A DNA stretch of 64,000 nucleotides. It comes from Blastococcus capsensis. Its GTDB lineage: Bacteria; Actinomycetota; Actinomycetes; Mycobacteriales; Geodermatophilaceae. The notes under the pieces are model-generated. The model was not told where the DNA came from. It ran no database searches and worked only from the letters and a program-made list of their open reading frames with translations. Location: contig NZ_JASNNW010000009.1 of NCBI RefSeq assembly GCF_030165005.1, forward strand, positions 1 to 64,000. The letters run 5' to 3'. The position numbers were made by a program, and so were the translations under genes. Shown here piece after piece: positions 1 to 12,383 of this stretch (the stretch's first letter is position 1; the number at the start of each line of letters is the position of its first letter).

Positions 1-110
1 CGCGTGGTGGGGCGGGGTTGGGTGTATCGGTGCCCAGCCCGTCGGGTGGGGGGCCGCGCCCCCGCGCCCCCACTCCCCGCTCGCAAGACGACGGAAGGCT
101 CCGAGGCCCA

Positions 111-1781
<1,671 letters not shown>

Positions 1782-1785
1782 GAAA

Positions 1786-1840
1786 GGACCCCCTCGCCCC
1801 CCGGCACTCGCGAGCTCGTGCCGGGGCCCTGCGAGGGGGC
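1786..1840. terminator. Gene-end hairpin after ettA (repeat family member 1)
   Basis: Nested inverted repeat starting 5 bases after the ettA stop. The outer arms CCCCCTCGC (1789-1797) and GCGAGGGGG (1831-1839) enclose inner arms CCCCGGCAC (1799-1807) and GTGCCGGGG (1818-1826), with a TCGCGAGCTC loop. There is no clear T tract. The same design recurs at about 7.3, 21.7 and 22.6 kb with different outer-stem sequences. The rest of the gap to 2052 shows nothing recognisable. Confidence 0.7.
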
Positions 1841-2052
1841 CGTTCCAGCACGTCACCTGCGGCCAGTCCGGAGCACCCGCTCCGGGCCGGCCGTCGGCGT
1901 CTCGCGGCCGGTGCGGGGTGCCGAGGTCACCGCGCGGTGGCCCGTGGCACGCGGGACGCCGGGGAGTCGCCGACGAACTGTCCGGACCGGGCCAGGAGCG
2001 CGTCGCCCGGCGAGTTGCCCGCTGAGCCGCGTCACGCCGTCCGGACCCGCCC

Positions 2053-2484
2053 TCAGCCGTCGAAGGTCGTGACGAACCGGCGCTGTCCGAGGGTCTCGAC
2101 CGCCCGTGGGCGGTGGCGATCGCGGACGTAGGCCACCGCCTCGGAGGCGGGGACGCCGTCGAGCACGGCCAGGCACGCGAGCGCCGTGCCCGTCCGGCCG
2201 GTACCGCCCCCGCACGCCACCTCCACCCGCTCGAGCGCGGCCCGCTCCCAGGCCTCCGACAGGGCGCGGTGCAGTCCCGCCGGATCACGCGGCAGCCGGA
2301 AGTCCGGCCAACGGACCCACCGGCTCTCCCAGGCCAACGGGCCCGGTGGCCGGCCCGACAGGTAGACGCCGAACTGGGGGAGGGGCCCCGGCGGACGCGC
2401 GGCCCGCAGCCCGCGTCCGCGGACCAGGCGGCCGGACGGAAGCGTCAGCACACCCGGTGCCGTGGCGCCCCACGGATCGTCCAC
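2053..2484 (-). CDS. Protein-tyrosine/dual-specificity phosphatase-like protein
   Basis: Small protein of 143 residues with the phosphatase loop ACGGGTGRTGTAL at about residues 91-103, which fits the C-x5-R signature of cysteine-based phosphatases (Cys nucleophile, invariant Arg). The following LACLAVLDGVPASEAVAYVRDR resembles the helix after the P-loop in tyrosine phosphatases of actinobacteria. No signal peptide or membrane segment is seen, so it is probably cytosolic. The start is a GTG at 2484, 69 bases from the divergent thioesterase gene, so the two may share a promoter region. The physiological substrate is unknown; it could dephosphorylate proteins, phospholipids or nucleotides. Confidence 0.72.
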   Translation of the reverse strand: MDDPWGATAPGVLTLPSGRLVRGRGLRAARPPGPLPQFGVYLSGRPPGPLAWESRWVRWPDFRLPRDPAGLHRALSEAWERAALERVEVACGGGTGRTGTALACLAVLDGVPASEAVAYVRDRHRPRAVETLGQRRFVTTFDG

Positions 2485-2553
2485 GCTCCGAGGCTGGAGC
2501 GCGCGGCCCGGGGCCCGTCACGTCCTCCCAGCCGGATACGGCAGGGTGGCGGC

Positions 2554-2970
2554 GTGAGGCACACGGTGCAGGTCCCCATGCGCTGGTCGGACATGGACGC
2601 CTACCAGCACATCAACAACGTTGCCTTCCTGGGCTACTTCGAGATGGCACGGGTGGAACTCTTCTTCGACCAGCCGACGCACGATCAGCGGACCGGCATG
2701 CGCCGCGGCCTGGTCGTCGCCTCCCACGAGATCGCCTACAAGCGGTCGGTCGTCTACGACGCCGAGCCGCTCGAGGTCCAGCTGTGGGTGTCGGGTATCC
2801 GGGCCGCAGCGTTCACCTGCCACTACGAGTTGTTCGACCACGGCGCCCTCGCCGTCACCGGCAGCACGCTCCTCGTGCCCTTCGACTTCGCGCTGAACCG
2901 GCCGCGCCGGCTCACCCCCGAGGAGAAGGCGTTCCTCGGCCGATGGACCGACGAACCGATCGGCGCCTGA
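2554..2970 (+). CDS. Acyl-CoA thioesterase, 4HBT hotdog fold
   Basis: The protein starts with VPMRWSDMDAYQHINNVAFL, the classic 4-hydroxybenzoyl-CoA thioesterase/YbgC motif with the catalytic Asp and HxNN. From the GTG at 2554, preceded by the purine-rich stretch cagggtgg, it has 138 residues, a normal single-hotdog length; in-frame codons further upstream code only low-complexity Arg/Pro sequence. It should hydrolyse a cytosolic acyl-CoA to free acid and CoA. Its place two genes from ettA mirrors the thioesterase Rv2475c near Rv2477c in M. tuberculosis. The acyl chain specificity cannot be read from the sequence. Confidence 0.85.
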   Translation: MRHTVQVPMRWSDMDAYQHINNVAFLGYFEMARVELFFDQPTHDQRTGMRRGLVVASHEIAYKRSVVYDAEPLEVQLWVSGIRAAAFTCHYELFDHGALAVTGSTLLVPFDFALNRPRRLTPEEKAFLGRWTDEPIGA

Positions 2971-3091
2971 CGCCTCGATCGGCCGTACCGTCGGGCACGG
3001 GGCAGGGCTCCGGGAAGCTCTGGCTCTAGTACCTGGGCACTCAGCGGCAGAGCTTCGCAGAAGCCCTACGTGTCAACCGGTGGGGCTGGGC

Positions 3092-3640
3092 TCAGCCGTT
3101 GACGATCCGGAAGACCGGGCGGTCGGCGCCGGTGGGCGCGCCCCGGCGGGCGGCCTCCTCCTCCGACACCGGCCGGACCGCCGCGCCCTCGGTCACCAGC
3201 GCCCCGCCGAACACCGCCGCGTTGATCCCGCCCCGCTGCACCATCGCCTTGACCAGCTTCAGCTCGGTCAGCCGCTCCAGGTGGGTGCACGGCGGGCAGC
3301 GCTTCATCCCGAACAGCAGCGCATCGCCGACGGCGAACCAGCGGCCCACCAGGGAGGCGAGGTCGACCCCGGCGGTCACCAGGTTCCGCCGGGTGTCCGC
3401 GGTGGTGAAAGCCGCACCCACCTCGGCGGCGACGGCGGCGACGTCGTCCCGGTCGATCAGCGTGAGCTGCTTCTCCAGGGCGGGGTACTGCGCCCACGTC
3501 CCGCCGCCCAGCGCGTAGCGGTCGCCCTCCAGCCCGGTCCCGGGCAGCAGCCGCGCGGACGGCCGGCGGCGCATGGGTGCCGCGGCCGCGGGCGTCGTCC
3601 AGATCTCCAGCAGCGAACCGGTGTCCACCGGAGCCTCCAC
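3092..3640 (-). CDS. MOSC domain-containing protein
   Basis: Protein of about 182 residues with MOSC features: GLEGDRYA near residue 36, QLTLIDRDDV, RRNLVTAGVDL, GDALLFGMKRCPPCTHLE with the conserved Cys, and GGINAAVF. MOSC domains bind sulfurated molybdenum cofactor or take part in metal-sulfur transfer; some reduce N-hydroxylated compounds (family knowledge). The start chosen is the GTG at 3640, 2 bases after the bioN stop (tgaccgtg), making this the last gene of the bioY-bioM-bioN operon. A longer in-frame reading overlaps bioN and is Arg/Gly-rich, so it was rejected. Co-transcription with a biotin transporter is unexplained. Confidence 0.83.
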   Translation of the reverse strand: MEAPVDTGSLLEIWTTPAAAAPMRRRPSARLLPGTGLEGDRYALGGGTWAQYPALEKQLTLIDRDDVAAVAAEVGAAFTTADTRRNLVTAGVDLASLVGRWFAVGDALLFGMKRCPPCTHLERLTELKLVKAMVQRGGINAAVFGGALVTEGAAVRPVSEEEAARRGAPTGADRPVFRIVNG

Positions 3641-3642
3641 GG

Positions 3643-4296
3643 TCAGCCGGCAGCCGGGGCGCGGCGGCCCCCGGCCGGAGGGACGTCGTCGGCGCCACGG
3701 GCGTCGAGCGCCTCGCTGACCGTGTGCGCCATCTGCAGGAGCTGCACCAGCAGCGGGGTCACCGTGGTGCGGAGCCCGCGCACGCCCCGGGCGGAGCCAC
3801 CGCGCGCGGCCTGTGCCTGGCGGATCCGGTCGGCCCGTTCGGCCAGCACCGGGATGAACCGCAGCGCCATCGAGATCACCAGCCCGATCCGGGCGGGCCG
3901 CACGCCGACCAGCCGCAGCGGCGCGCACAGCCGTTCGATGACGGCGACCATCTCGGTTACCCGGGTCGTCGAGGTCACCACCGCCGCGGCCAGCACCAGG
4001 GCGAGCAGCCGCAGCACGGTCACCGCGGCGGTCGCCACGTCGCTGAACAGCGCGTGGAACACGAACAGGCCCACGAGCCACCACAGCACGGTCCGGGCCT
4101 GCCGGGCCAGCGTGGCCACCGGCAACCGGGCGAGCAGGAGGCCGACGGCGAGCACGCCGGCGAGCGCGGCGCCGACCACGGGGAGGCTCGGCCGGGCGAA
4201 GAGCACGACGGCCAGCACGGCGAGCGCGAGCAGTTTGGCGCCCGCAGGGAGCCGGTGGACGACGCTGCGCCGCGGCACGTAGAGGGAGAGGGTCAC
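3643..4296 (-). CDS. bioN: ECF transporter T component (biotin transport, BioN/EcfT)
   Basis: Integral membrane protein of 217 residues with about five hydrophobic segments and the two Ala-Arg-Gly signatures of EcfT proteins, seen as AQAARGG and ALDARGA in the C-terminal half. These coupling helices transmit ATPase movement to the substrate-binding S component. It starts with a GTG that overlaps the stop of the ATPase gene by four bases (GTGA), and the MOSC gene begins 2 bases after its stop, so the genes are translationally coupled. BioY upstream indicates biotin as substrate. Confidence 0.9.
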   Translation of the reverse strand: MTLSLYVPRRSVVHRLPAGAKLLALAVLAVVLFARPSLPVVGAALAGVLAVGLLLARLPVATLARQARTVLWWLVGLFVFHALFSDVATAAVTVLRLLALVLAAAVVTSTTRVTEMVAVIERLCAPLRLVGVRPARIGLVISMALRFIPVLAERADRIRQAQAARGGSARGVRGLRTTVTPLLVQLLQMAHTVSEALDARGADDVPPAGGRRAPAAG

Positions 4297-5027
4297 CGTC
4301 GCTCCATCAGCACGCGGTAGGCCGCGACCGCGGCGCCGGGCGGGGCGTCCTCCACCACCCGGCCGCCGTCCACCACCAGCACGCGGTCGAAGCCGTCGAG
4401 CAGGTCCAGCTGGTGGGTCACCACGATCACCTGCTGCTCCAGCTCGCCGATCACCCGCGCGACCCGCCGGGCGTTGATCAGGTCCAGCAGCGTCGTCGGC
4501 TCGTCGAAGACGACACGGGCCGGGCGCATGACGAGCACCCCGGCGATGGCCAGCAGCTGCTTCTGGCCGCCCGACAGCAGGTGTGCCGGGTGGTCGGCGT
4601 GCCCGGAGAGCCCGTAGCGGGCCAGCACCTCGGCCACCCGCTCGGCGCGTTCGTCGGCCGGCACGCCCTGGTTCTCCAGTCCGTAGGCGGCGTCCTCGGC
4701 CACTGTCGGGTACACGATCTGCGCGTCGGGGTCCTGGAACACGAAGCCCACCCGCCGGCGCACCTCGCGCAGCTGCGTGGCGGTGTCGAGACCGTCGACC
4801 AGCACCTGGCCGGCGGTGGGCACGACCAGGCCGTTGAGCAGCCGGGCGAAGGTGCTCTTGCCCGAGCCGTTCGCGCCGACGACACCGATGCGCGCCTCGG
4901 TCAGGTGCAGGTCGACGTCGCGGAGTACCGGACGGTCGCCGTAGCGGTGCGACACCCCCCGCAGCTCGATGCCGCGCGCGGGGTCGGCGACCGCAGCGGA
5001 CCGCGGCTCCAGCCGACCGAACCTCAC
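4293..5027 (-). CDS. bioM: ECF transporter ATPase (biotin transport, BioM)
   Basis: ABC ATPase of 244 residues: Walker A GANGSGKST at about residue 50, LSGGQKQLLAIAGVL signature, Walker B VVFDEPTTLLD, and switch His in VVTHQLDLL. It powers the BioY-BioN biotin importer at the membrane. The start is the GTG at 5027, which overlaps the bioY stop by four bases (GTGA). A longer open reading frame continues antisense into bioY but is Arg/Gly-rich and has no ABC homology, so it was excluded. Confidence 0.92.
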   Translation of the reverse strand: MRFGRLEPRSAAVADPARGIELRGVSHRYGDRPVLRDVDLHLTEARIGVVGANGSGKSTFARLLNGLVVPTAGQVLVDGLDTATQLREVRRRVGFVFQDPDAQIVYPTVAEDAAYGLENQGVPADERAERVAEVLARYGLSGHADHPAHLLSGGQKQLLAIAGVLVMRPARVVFDEPTTLLDLINARRVARVIGELEQQVIVVTHQLDLLDGFDRVLVVDGGRVVEDAPPGAAVAAYRVLMERR

Positions 5028-5587
5028 CGGGTGGCGAGCGCCTGCCGCGGTCGCTCGATCACCGGGTAGCTGCGGCGGACCTGGGCGGCGATCGCGGCGG
5101 CGAGGAAGGCCTTGATCGCGTCCCCGATCAGGAAGGGCAGGGCCCCGGACACGACCGCCGCGCCCAGCGAGAGGTTCGCGACGGCGGCGAGCACCGGTAC
5201 GCCGATCAGGTAGATGACGACCATCCCGCCGAGAACGTTGAAGAGCACGCCCCACGCCACGTTGTAGCGGGACCAGAACCGCTCGGTCAGCCAACCGATG
5301 ACGAACGCCGCGATCGGCCAGCTGTACAGGTAGCCGGCGGTCGCCCCGGCGAAGACCGCGAGCCCACCGGAGCCGCTGGCCAGCAGCGGCAGCCCGATCG
5401 CCACCAGCACCAGGAACAGCAGCACGGACAGGAAGCCGCGGCGGGCGCCCAGGACGCTGCCGGCCAGCATCACGCCGAGGGTCTGCGCGGTGATGGGCAC
5501 CGGACCGATGTTGACCGCCGGCAGGGTCCCCAGCACGGCGATGATGGCCGCGAAGAGGGCGATGTAGGCCAGGTCCCGAGTCTTCAT
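5024..5587 (-). CDS. bioY: Biotin transporter substrate-binding protein BioY
   Basis: S component of the biotin ECF importer, 187 residues with six predicted membrane helices. BioY signatures are visible: PVPITAQTLGVMLAG near residue 30, GARRGFLSVLLFLVLVAIGLP, and GATAGYLYSWPIAAF. An AGGAG ribosome-binding site lies about 6 bases before the ATG. It is the first gene of bioY-bioM-bioN-MOSC. No convincing BirA or BioQ operator was recognised in the ~100 bases upstream. Confidence 0.95.
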   Translation of the reverse strand: MKTRDLAYIALFAAIIAVLGTLPAVNIGPVPITAQTLGVMLAGSVLGARRGFLSVLLFLVLVAIGLPLLASGSGGLAVFAGATAGYLYSWPIAAFVIGWLTERFWSRYNVAWGVLFNVLGGMVVIYLIGVPVLAAVANLSLGAAVVSGALPFLIGDAIKAFLAAAIAAQVRRSYPVIERPRQALATR

Positions 5588-5688
5588 GTGCGTCTCCTGC
5601 GTGCGCCGGCGGTCAGGCGCCGCCGTCCCGCGTCACCCGCGGCAACGTACCCGACCGCCGGGAAGCTCCCGGGTACCGGCCGGTGCCC

Positions 5689-7278
5689 TCAGGCCTGCAG
5701 CCACACCGCGGCGTCGTCCGGCAGGGTCCCGCGGTCGACCGGGACGCTGCTGAGCAGCACCTGGCCATCGGGCAGGGGCACCGGCTCGCCGGAGAGGTTG
5801 AGCAGGCAGACCAGCCCACCGGGACGGCGGAAGGCGACGCATCCGTCGGGTGCCTGTAACCAGTGCACCTCCTCGCCCGCGAAGGCGGGCGAGGAGCTGC
5901 GCAGCGCAATCGCAGTTCGGTACAGCGACTGCATCGAGTAGGCGTCCACGCGCTGGGCCTCGGCGGTCAGCGACCCCCAGCCGCTGGGCATGGGCAGCCA
6001 GGTCTCCGCCCCGGACGAGAAGCCGTAGGAGGGCTCGGCGCCCGACCACGGCATCGGGGTGCGGCAGGCGTCGCGGCCGCGCTCCGTGCGCCCGGACCGC
6101 TCCCAGATGGGGTCCTGCAGCGCCTCGTCGGGCAGGTCGACGTCCGGCATGCCGAGCTCGTCCCCGTTGTAGAGGTACACCGCCCCGGGCAGTGCCAGCT
6201 GCAGCAGCGCCGCCGCCCGCGCCCGCCGGATGCCCAGCTCGCCCCCGCCGTAGCGGGTCACGTGCCGGGGGACGTCGTGGTTGGACAGCACCCAGCAGGC
6301 CGGCGCAGGCGATCCCGCAACGGTGGCCAGCGAGTCCTCGACCGCGGTGCGGATCTCCTTCGCCGTCCACCCGGCGGTGACCAGCTTGAAGTTGAACGCG
6401 AGCTGCAGCTCGTCGGCACGCAGGTACCGGGCCAGCCGCTGGTCGTCGCGCAGCCACACCTCGCCGACGGCCATCCGACCGGGGTACTCGTCGATCACCG
6501 TCCGGATCCGTCGGTGCAGCTCGTGCACGCCCTCGGAGTCGAACCGCTCGTCGCCCGGCGCGTGGTCGGCCAGCAGACCGGTGTCGTCGAGAGGCACCAT
6601 GTCCGGCAGCCCGTCGGGCTTGGCCATGCCGTGGGCGACGTCGATGCGGAACCCGTCGACCCCGCGGTCGAGCCAGAAGCGCATCGTCTCCTCGAGGTCG
6701 GCCACCACCTCGGGGTTGGCGAAGTTCAGGTCCGGCTGCTCCGGTGCGAACAGGTGCAGGTACCACTGGCCGTCGGGCAGGCGGGTCCACGCCGGTCCGC
6801 CGAACACCGACGGCCAGTTGTTGGGCGGCCGGCTGCCGTCGGCTCCGCGGCCGTCCACGAAGTGGTAGCGCGCCCGCTCCCGGGAGCCCGGAGCCGCGGC
6901 CAGGGCCGCCTGGAACCACTCGTGGTCGTGCGAGCTGTGGTTGGGCACCAGGTCGACGGTCACCCGGATGCCGAGGGCGTGCGCCTCGGCGAGCAGGGCG
7001 TCGAACTCGGCAAGGTCGCCGAAGACCGGCTCGACGTCCCGCGGGTCGGCGACGTCGTAGCCGTGGTCGGCCATCGGCGAGGGGTAGAACGGCGTGATCC
7101 ACAGCGCGTCGACGCCGAGGTCGGCCAGGTAGGGGAGGCGCGAGCGGATGCCGGCCAGGTCACCCACCCCGTCGCCGTTGCCGTCGGCGAAGCTGCGGAT
7201 GTAGATCTGGTAGAAGACCGCGTCCCGCCACCAGTCGGCGTCGGTGGTGGACGGGGTGGGCGTCGGCTCCGGGCTCAC
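5689..7278 (-). CDS. aglA: Alpha-glucosidase / oligo-1,6-glucosidase, GH13 family
   Basis: Cytosolic glycoside hydrolase of 529 residues. Start region DADWWRDAVFYQIYIRSF and the four GH13 regions are present: DLVPNHSS; GFRIDVAHG with the nucleophile Asp; AVGEVWL with the acid/base Glu; and VLSNHDVPRH with the third carboxylate. It should release glucose from the non-reducing end of alpha-glucosides such as maltose, isomaltose or sucrose-type substrates. It lies next to glbO as aglA (Rv2471) does in M. tuberculosis. No signal peptide is visible. The exact linkage preference is not decidable by eye. Confidence 0.9.
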   Translation of the reverse strand: MSPEPTPTPSTTDADWWRDAVFYQIYIRSFADGNGDGVGDLAGIRSRLPYLADLGVDALWITPFYPSPMADHGYDVADPRDVEPVFGDLAEFDALLAEAHALGIRVTVDLVPNHSSHDHEWFQAALAAAPGSRERARYHFVDGRGADGSRPPNNWPSVFGGPAWTRLPDGQWYLHLFAPEQPDLNFANPEVVADLEETMRFWLDRGVDGFRIDVAHGMAKPDGLPDMVPLDDTGLLADHAPGDERFDSEGVHELHRRIRTVIDEYPGRMAVGEVWLRDDQRLARYLRADELQLAFNFKLVTAGWTAKEIRTAVEDSLATVAGSPAPACWVLSNHDVPRHVTRYGGGELGIRRARAAALLQLALPGAVYLYNGDELGMPDVDLPDEALQDPIWERSGRTERGRDACRTPMPWSGAEPSYGFSSGAETWLPMPSGWGSLTAEAQRVDAYSMQSLYRTAIALRSSSPAFAGEEVHWLQAPDGCVAFRRPGGLVCLLNLSGEPVPLPDGQVLLSSVPVDRGTLPDDAAVWLQA

Positions 7279-7293
7279 CGGGCTCCTCGGTGG

Positions 7294-7352
7294 AAGGACC
7301 CCCTCCTCCTCACCGCTCGCACGCTCGCGGCGGTGCCCCGGAGGGGGTCGGA
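7294..7352. terminator. Gene-end hairpin after glbO (repeat family member 2)
   Basis: Inverted repeat GACCCCCTCC (7297-7306) with GGAGGGGGTC (7340-7349). An inner CACCGC...GCGGTG stem encloses a CTCGCACGCTCG loop. It lies between the glbO stop (strand -) and the alpha-glucosidase start, so it could end the mscS-MFS-glbO transcript. It shares the GGAAGGACC lead and CTCGC-GCTCG loop with the hairpins at 1.8 and 21.7 kb, while the outer stem differs in compensated fashion. Confidence 0.65.
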
Positions 7353-7375
7353 TGATGGGGGCAGGACGTCCTTGA

Positions 7376-7765
7376 TCAGCGGTTCTGCATGCTGTGCGCC
7401 GCCATCTCCAGGTAACCCCACAGCGTGGCGTCCTGCTCGGGCGGGAGCTCCAGGGAGTCGACGGCGTCGCGCATGTGCGCCAGCCACGCGTCCCGCTCGG
7501 CCGGACCGATGGCGAACGGCGCGTGGCGCATCCGCAGCCGCGGGTGCCCCCGCTCCTGGGAGTACGTCGTCGGCCCGCCCCAGTACTGCTCGAGAAAGCC
7601 GCGCAGCCGCGTCTCGGCGCCCTCCCAGTCGTCCTGGGGGTACATCGGGACCAGTACCGGATCGGTGCGCACGCCCGCGTAGAAGCGGCCGACCAGGCGA
7701 CGGAACGTGGGCTCGCCGCCGACCTCGTCGTAGAAGGTCCGCGCCGACCGCCTCGACTCGCTCAT
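7376..7765 (-). CDS. glbO: Group II truncated hemoglobin GlbO
   Basis: Truncated globin of 129 residues. The motifs [24 protein letters not shown] and [14 protein letters not shown] (with the proximal heme His in RHAPF) plus a late Trp in WGYLEMA match group II trHbO proteins such as M. tuberculosis GlbO (Rv2470). It binds O2/NO and is linked to redox or peroxide handling. The ATG at 7765 overlaps the stop of the upstream MFS gene (ATGA), giving an mscS-MFS-glbO operon. Confidence 0.93.
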   Translation of the reverse strand: MSESRRSARTFYDEVGGEPTFRRLVGRFYAGVRTDPVLVPMYPQDDWEGAETRLRGFLEQYWGGPTTYSQERGHPRLRMRHAPFAIGPAERDAWLAHMRDAVDSLELPPEQDATLWGYLEMAAHSMQNR

Positions 7766-9030
7766 GCCCCGGATCCTCCCTCGCTCCCGACCGCGGCGTC
7801 CGTCCCGCTCCGTGTCCGCCGATAGGCCGACAGCGCCGGAGCGACGGCGATCATTCCGAGCCCGCCGGAGAGCGCGACCACGACGCCCGGCGAGAGTCCC
7901 TCGGCCGCGAGCCCGGCGGCCAGGGCGCCGAGGCCCTGCACGCCGGCCAGCCCGCTGGCCGCGACGCCGAACGCCCGCCCGCGGTAGGCACTCGGGACGG
8001 CCTGCACGAAGGCCACGTTGAGCGGGATGGACCAGGCCGCGCCCAGCCCGGAGAAGAAAAGCATCCCGACCAGCACCCAGAACGGCAGCGCGCCTGGTCC
8101 GGTCACCGCCGCGACCAGCCCGCCTACGAGCACCGGGATGAGCGACAGCAGGACCAGGGGGACGACCAGCCGTTCGCGCCGGTCCGGAGGGACCAGCCGG
8201 GCGATGACCAGCCCACCGATCGTGACGCCCAGCGGGTTCGCGGCCAGCAGCACGCCGACCGCCGTCGCCCCCTGGCCGAGCGAGTCGACCAGCGGGGCAG
8301 CGATCCCCTCCGAGGCGTAGACGAACCCGGTGGTCACCCAGAGCACGGCGACGATGGCCAGCAGCCGGGGGCTGCGGCGGATGAACCGCACCCCCAAGGC
8401 GGTGTCGCGCCACAGGGATCCTCGGAATCCGCCGCTCTCGGCGATCGGTGCCGGGCGTGGCTGCAACCGCGCCCACAGCCAGACGGCGGAGACCACGAAC
8501 GTGGCCGCGTCGACGAGCAGTGCGGCCGAGGGGTTGAGCACCGCCACCAGCGCCCCACCGGCGAGGAAGCCGGCGACCTGGGCCAGCTGCAGGGTGATGC
8601 CGGTCAGCGAGGTCGCCACGGCGTACCGGTCGCCGTCGAGGACGTCGGCCATGAGCGCCGAGCGGGCCGATTCGAACGGCGGTGCGCACAGGCCCACCAC
8701 GAACAGCAGCGCCAGCAGCACCGGCAGGGGCGTTCCCGGGATGGCCATGATCGCGACCAGGCCGGCGCGCGCGGCGTCGGCGCCGATCAGCACCCGGTGC
8801 CGGGGCAGCCGGTCGGCCAGGGTGGACAGCAGCGGACCGCCGACCAGCCAGGGCAGGTGGCTGATCGCGAAGGTCAGCGCCGCCAGCAGCGGGGAGGAGG
8901 TGCGGTCGTAGACGAGGACGGTCAGGGCCACCCGGGCCAGCTCGTCACCGGCCGCGGAGAGCAGGAACGTGCCGAAAAGCGGGCGGAATTCGCGGACGGC
9001 GAAGACCTCGCGGAACGTCGCCTGCCGCAG
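7762..9030 (-). CDS. MFS transporter (drug/metabolite efflux type)
   Basis: Major facilitator of about 422 residues with 11-12 hydrophobic helices. It has [23 protein letters not shown] in helix 1, [15 protein letters not shown] as the loop 2-3 motif, and a central break near residue 200. It resembles actinobacterial antibiotic-efflux-like MFS proteins; the substrate is unknown. No ATG, GTG or TTG occurs in frame between the mscS stop and a GTG that would remove helix 1. The start given is therefore a CTG at 9030 preceded by GAGGG; a second CTG at 9072 overlaps the mscS stop as CTGA. The stop overlaps the glbO ATG. Confidence 0.82.
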   Translation of the reverse strand: MRQATFREVFAVREFRPLFGTFLLSAAGDELARVALTVLVYDRTSSPLLAALTFAISHLPWLVGGPLLSTLADRLPRHRVLIGADAARAGLVAIMAIPGTPLPVLLALLFVVGLCAPPFESARSALMADVLDGDRYAVATSLTGITLQLAQVAGFLAGGALVAVLNPSAALLVDAATFVVSAVWLWARLQPRPAPIAESGGFRGSLWRDTALGVRFIRRSPRLLAIVAVLWVTTGFVYASEGIAAPLVDSLGQGATAVGVLLAANPLGVTIGGLVIARLVPPDRRERLVVPLVLLSLIPVLVGGLVAAVTGPGALPFWVLVGMLFFSGLGAAWSIPLNVAFVQAVPSAYRGRAFGVAASGLAGVQGLGALAAGLAAEGLSPGVVVALSGGLGMIAVAPALSAYRRTRSGTDAAVGSEGGSGA

Positions 9031-9068
9031 TGTCGCGCCCTCGGGAGGTCCCTCCGGCGCCCCAGCGG

Positions 9069-10076
9069 TCAGCGGGGCCCCGTTCCGGTGGCGGAGACGC
9101 TGCCGAGCAGGGGCAGGGGTGTGCGGATCCCCTCGGCGACGAACCGCTCCTTGAGCCGCATCCGGAGCTCCCGCCCGACCCGCCACTGGTCGGTGTTGGT
9201 GGAGCGGACCATCAGCCGCAGGAAGACGCCCTCGGTGGTGATCTGCTCGACGCCCAGCGACTCCGGCTCGGCCAGCAGCACGCCGGTCCACTCGGCTTGC
9301 GCGTACATGGCGTCGGCGACCTCCTGCATCACCGTCCGGGCACGTTCCAGGTCGGTGTCGTGCGCCACGGGCATGTCGATCACCACCTGGGCGTAGCCCT
9401 GGCTCTTGTTGCCGACGCGGAGCACCTCGCCGTTGCGCACGTACCAGACGACGCCGTTGACGTCGCGCAGCCGGGTGATCCGCAGGCCGACGGCCTCGAC
9501 GGTGCCGATGGCCTCCCCGAGGTCGACGACGTCGCCGACACCGTACTGGTCCTCGAGGATGATGCCGATCCCCGCGATGAAGTCCTTGATCAGGTTCTGC
9601 GCGCCGAAGCCGAGCGCGACGCCCACGACGCCGGCGCTGGCCACGATCGGCGCCAGGTTGATGCCCAGCTCGCCCAGCACCAGGACGACGGCGATGCCCA
9701 GGACGACGATGGAGGCGAAGCTGCGCAGCACCGAGCCGATGGCTTCGGCCCGCTGGGTGCGCCGGGCGGTGATCTGGTCGACCGGGTCGCCCGGCTGGGG
9801 AACCCGGTTGCGCAGCGGGCGCAGGATCGTGGGCATCGCGCCGGTCGCCGTGCGATCGGTCAGCCGGTGGATGGCCCGGTGGGCGAGCGCACGGGCGACC
9901 ACGGCCAGCACGACGACCAGCAGGATCCGCGCCGGGGTGGCGATGAGCGTGTTCGCGTTCTCCGCGAGCCAGTCCAGGCCGGACCAGTCGTAGACCTTCT
10001 GGCAGAGCCAGTAGTCGGCGCAGTCGGGCACGGACGCGCCGTCGTCCACGGCGAGCACAGCGAGTGATCCGGTCAT
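9069..10076 (-). CDS. mscS: MscS-family small-conductance mechanosensitive channel
   Basis: Membrane channel of about 335 residues. It has two N-terminal helices, then the pore-lining TM3 region APIVASAGVVGVALGFGAQNLIKDF, followed by GIGIILEDQYGVGDVV and the beta domain with GTVEAVGLRITRLRD. This is the standard MscS core that releases osmolytes when membrane tension rises. The ATG at 10076 is preceded directly by an in-frame GTG at 10079; neither has a strong ribosome-binding site. It is the promoter-proximal gene of the mscS-MFS-glbO group. Confidence 0.92.
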   Translation of the reverse strand: MTGSLAVLAVDDGASVPDCADYWLCQKVYDWSGLDWLAENANTLIATPARILLVVVLAVVARALAHRAIHRLTDRTATGAMPTILRPLRNRVPQPGDPVDQITARRTQRAEAIGSVLRSFASIVVLGIAVVLVLGELGINLAPIVASAGVVGVALGFGAQNLIKDFIAGIGIILEDQYGVGDVVDLGEAIGTVEAVGLRITRLRDVNGVVWYVRNGEVLRVGNKSQGYAQVVIDMPVAHDTDLERARTVMQEVADAMYAQAEWTGVLLAEPESLGVEQITTEGVFLRLMVRSTNTDQWRVGRELRMRLKERFVAEGIRTPLPLLGSVSATGTGPR

Positions 10077-10154
10077 CACCGGAATCTTCGCAGGTGCCGG
10101 TGACAGTCTTCCGGGAGGCGACGATGTGTGTCCGAAGACTCACCTAGCGCAAGG

Positions 10155-12239
<2,085 letters not shown>

Positions 12240-12383
12240 TCCCGGCACGCTAGCGGCGGTCCGGGGTGCCTGCCGGGCGCGGAGCGCGAAACTCGAGTGC
12301 GCCGACGACGCGGTCACGGGTCAGAATGGGCCTGCCCGCGGGTCGTGCAGCACCCAGCGGTCCGGGGCGTCCGGAGGTGATCC

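Noticed and set aside
5863-9396. A 1177-codon open frame on strand + across the alpha-glucosidase, glbO and MFS genes
   Set aside because: It is antisense to three recognised genes, is Arg/Gly/His/Gln-rich without domain motifs, and arises from GC-rich codon bias.
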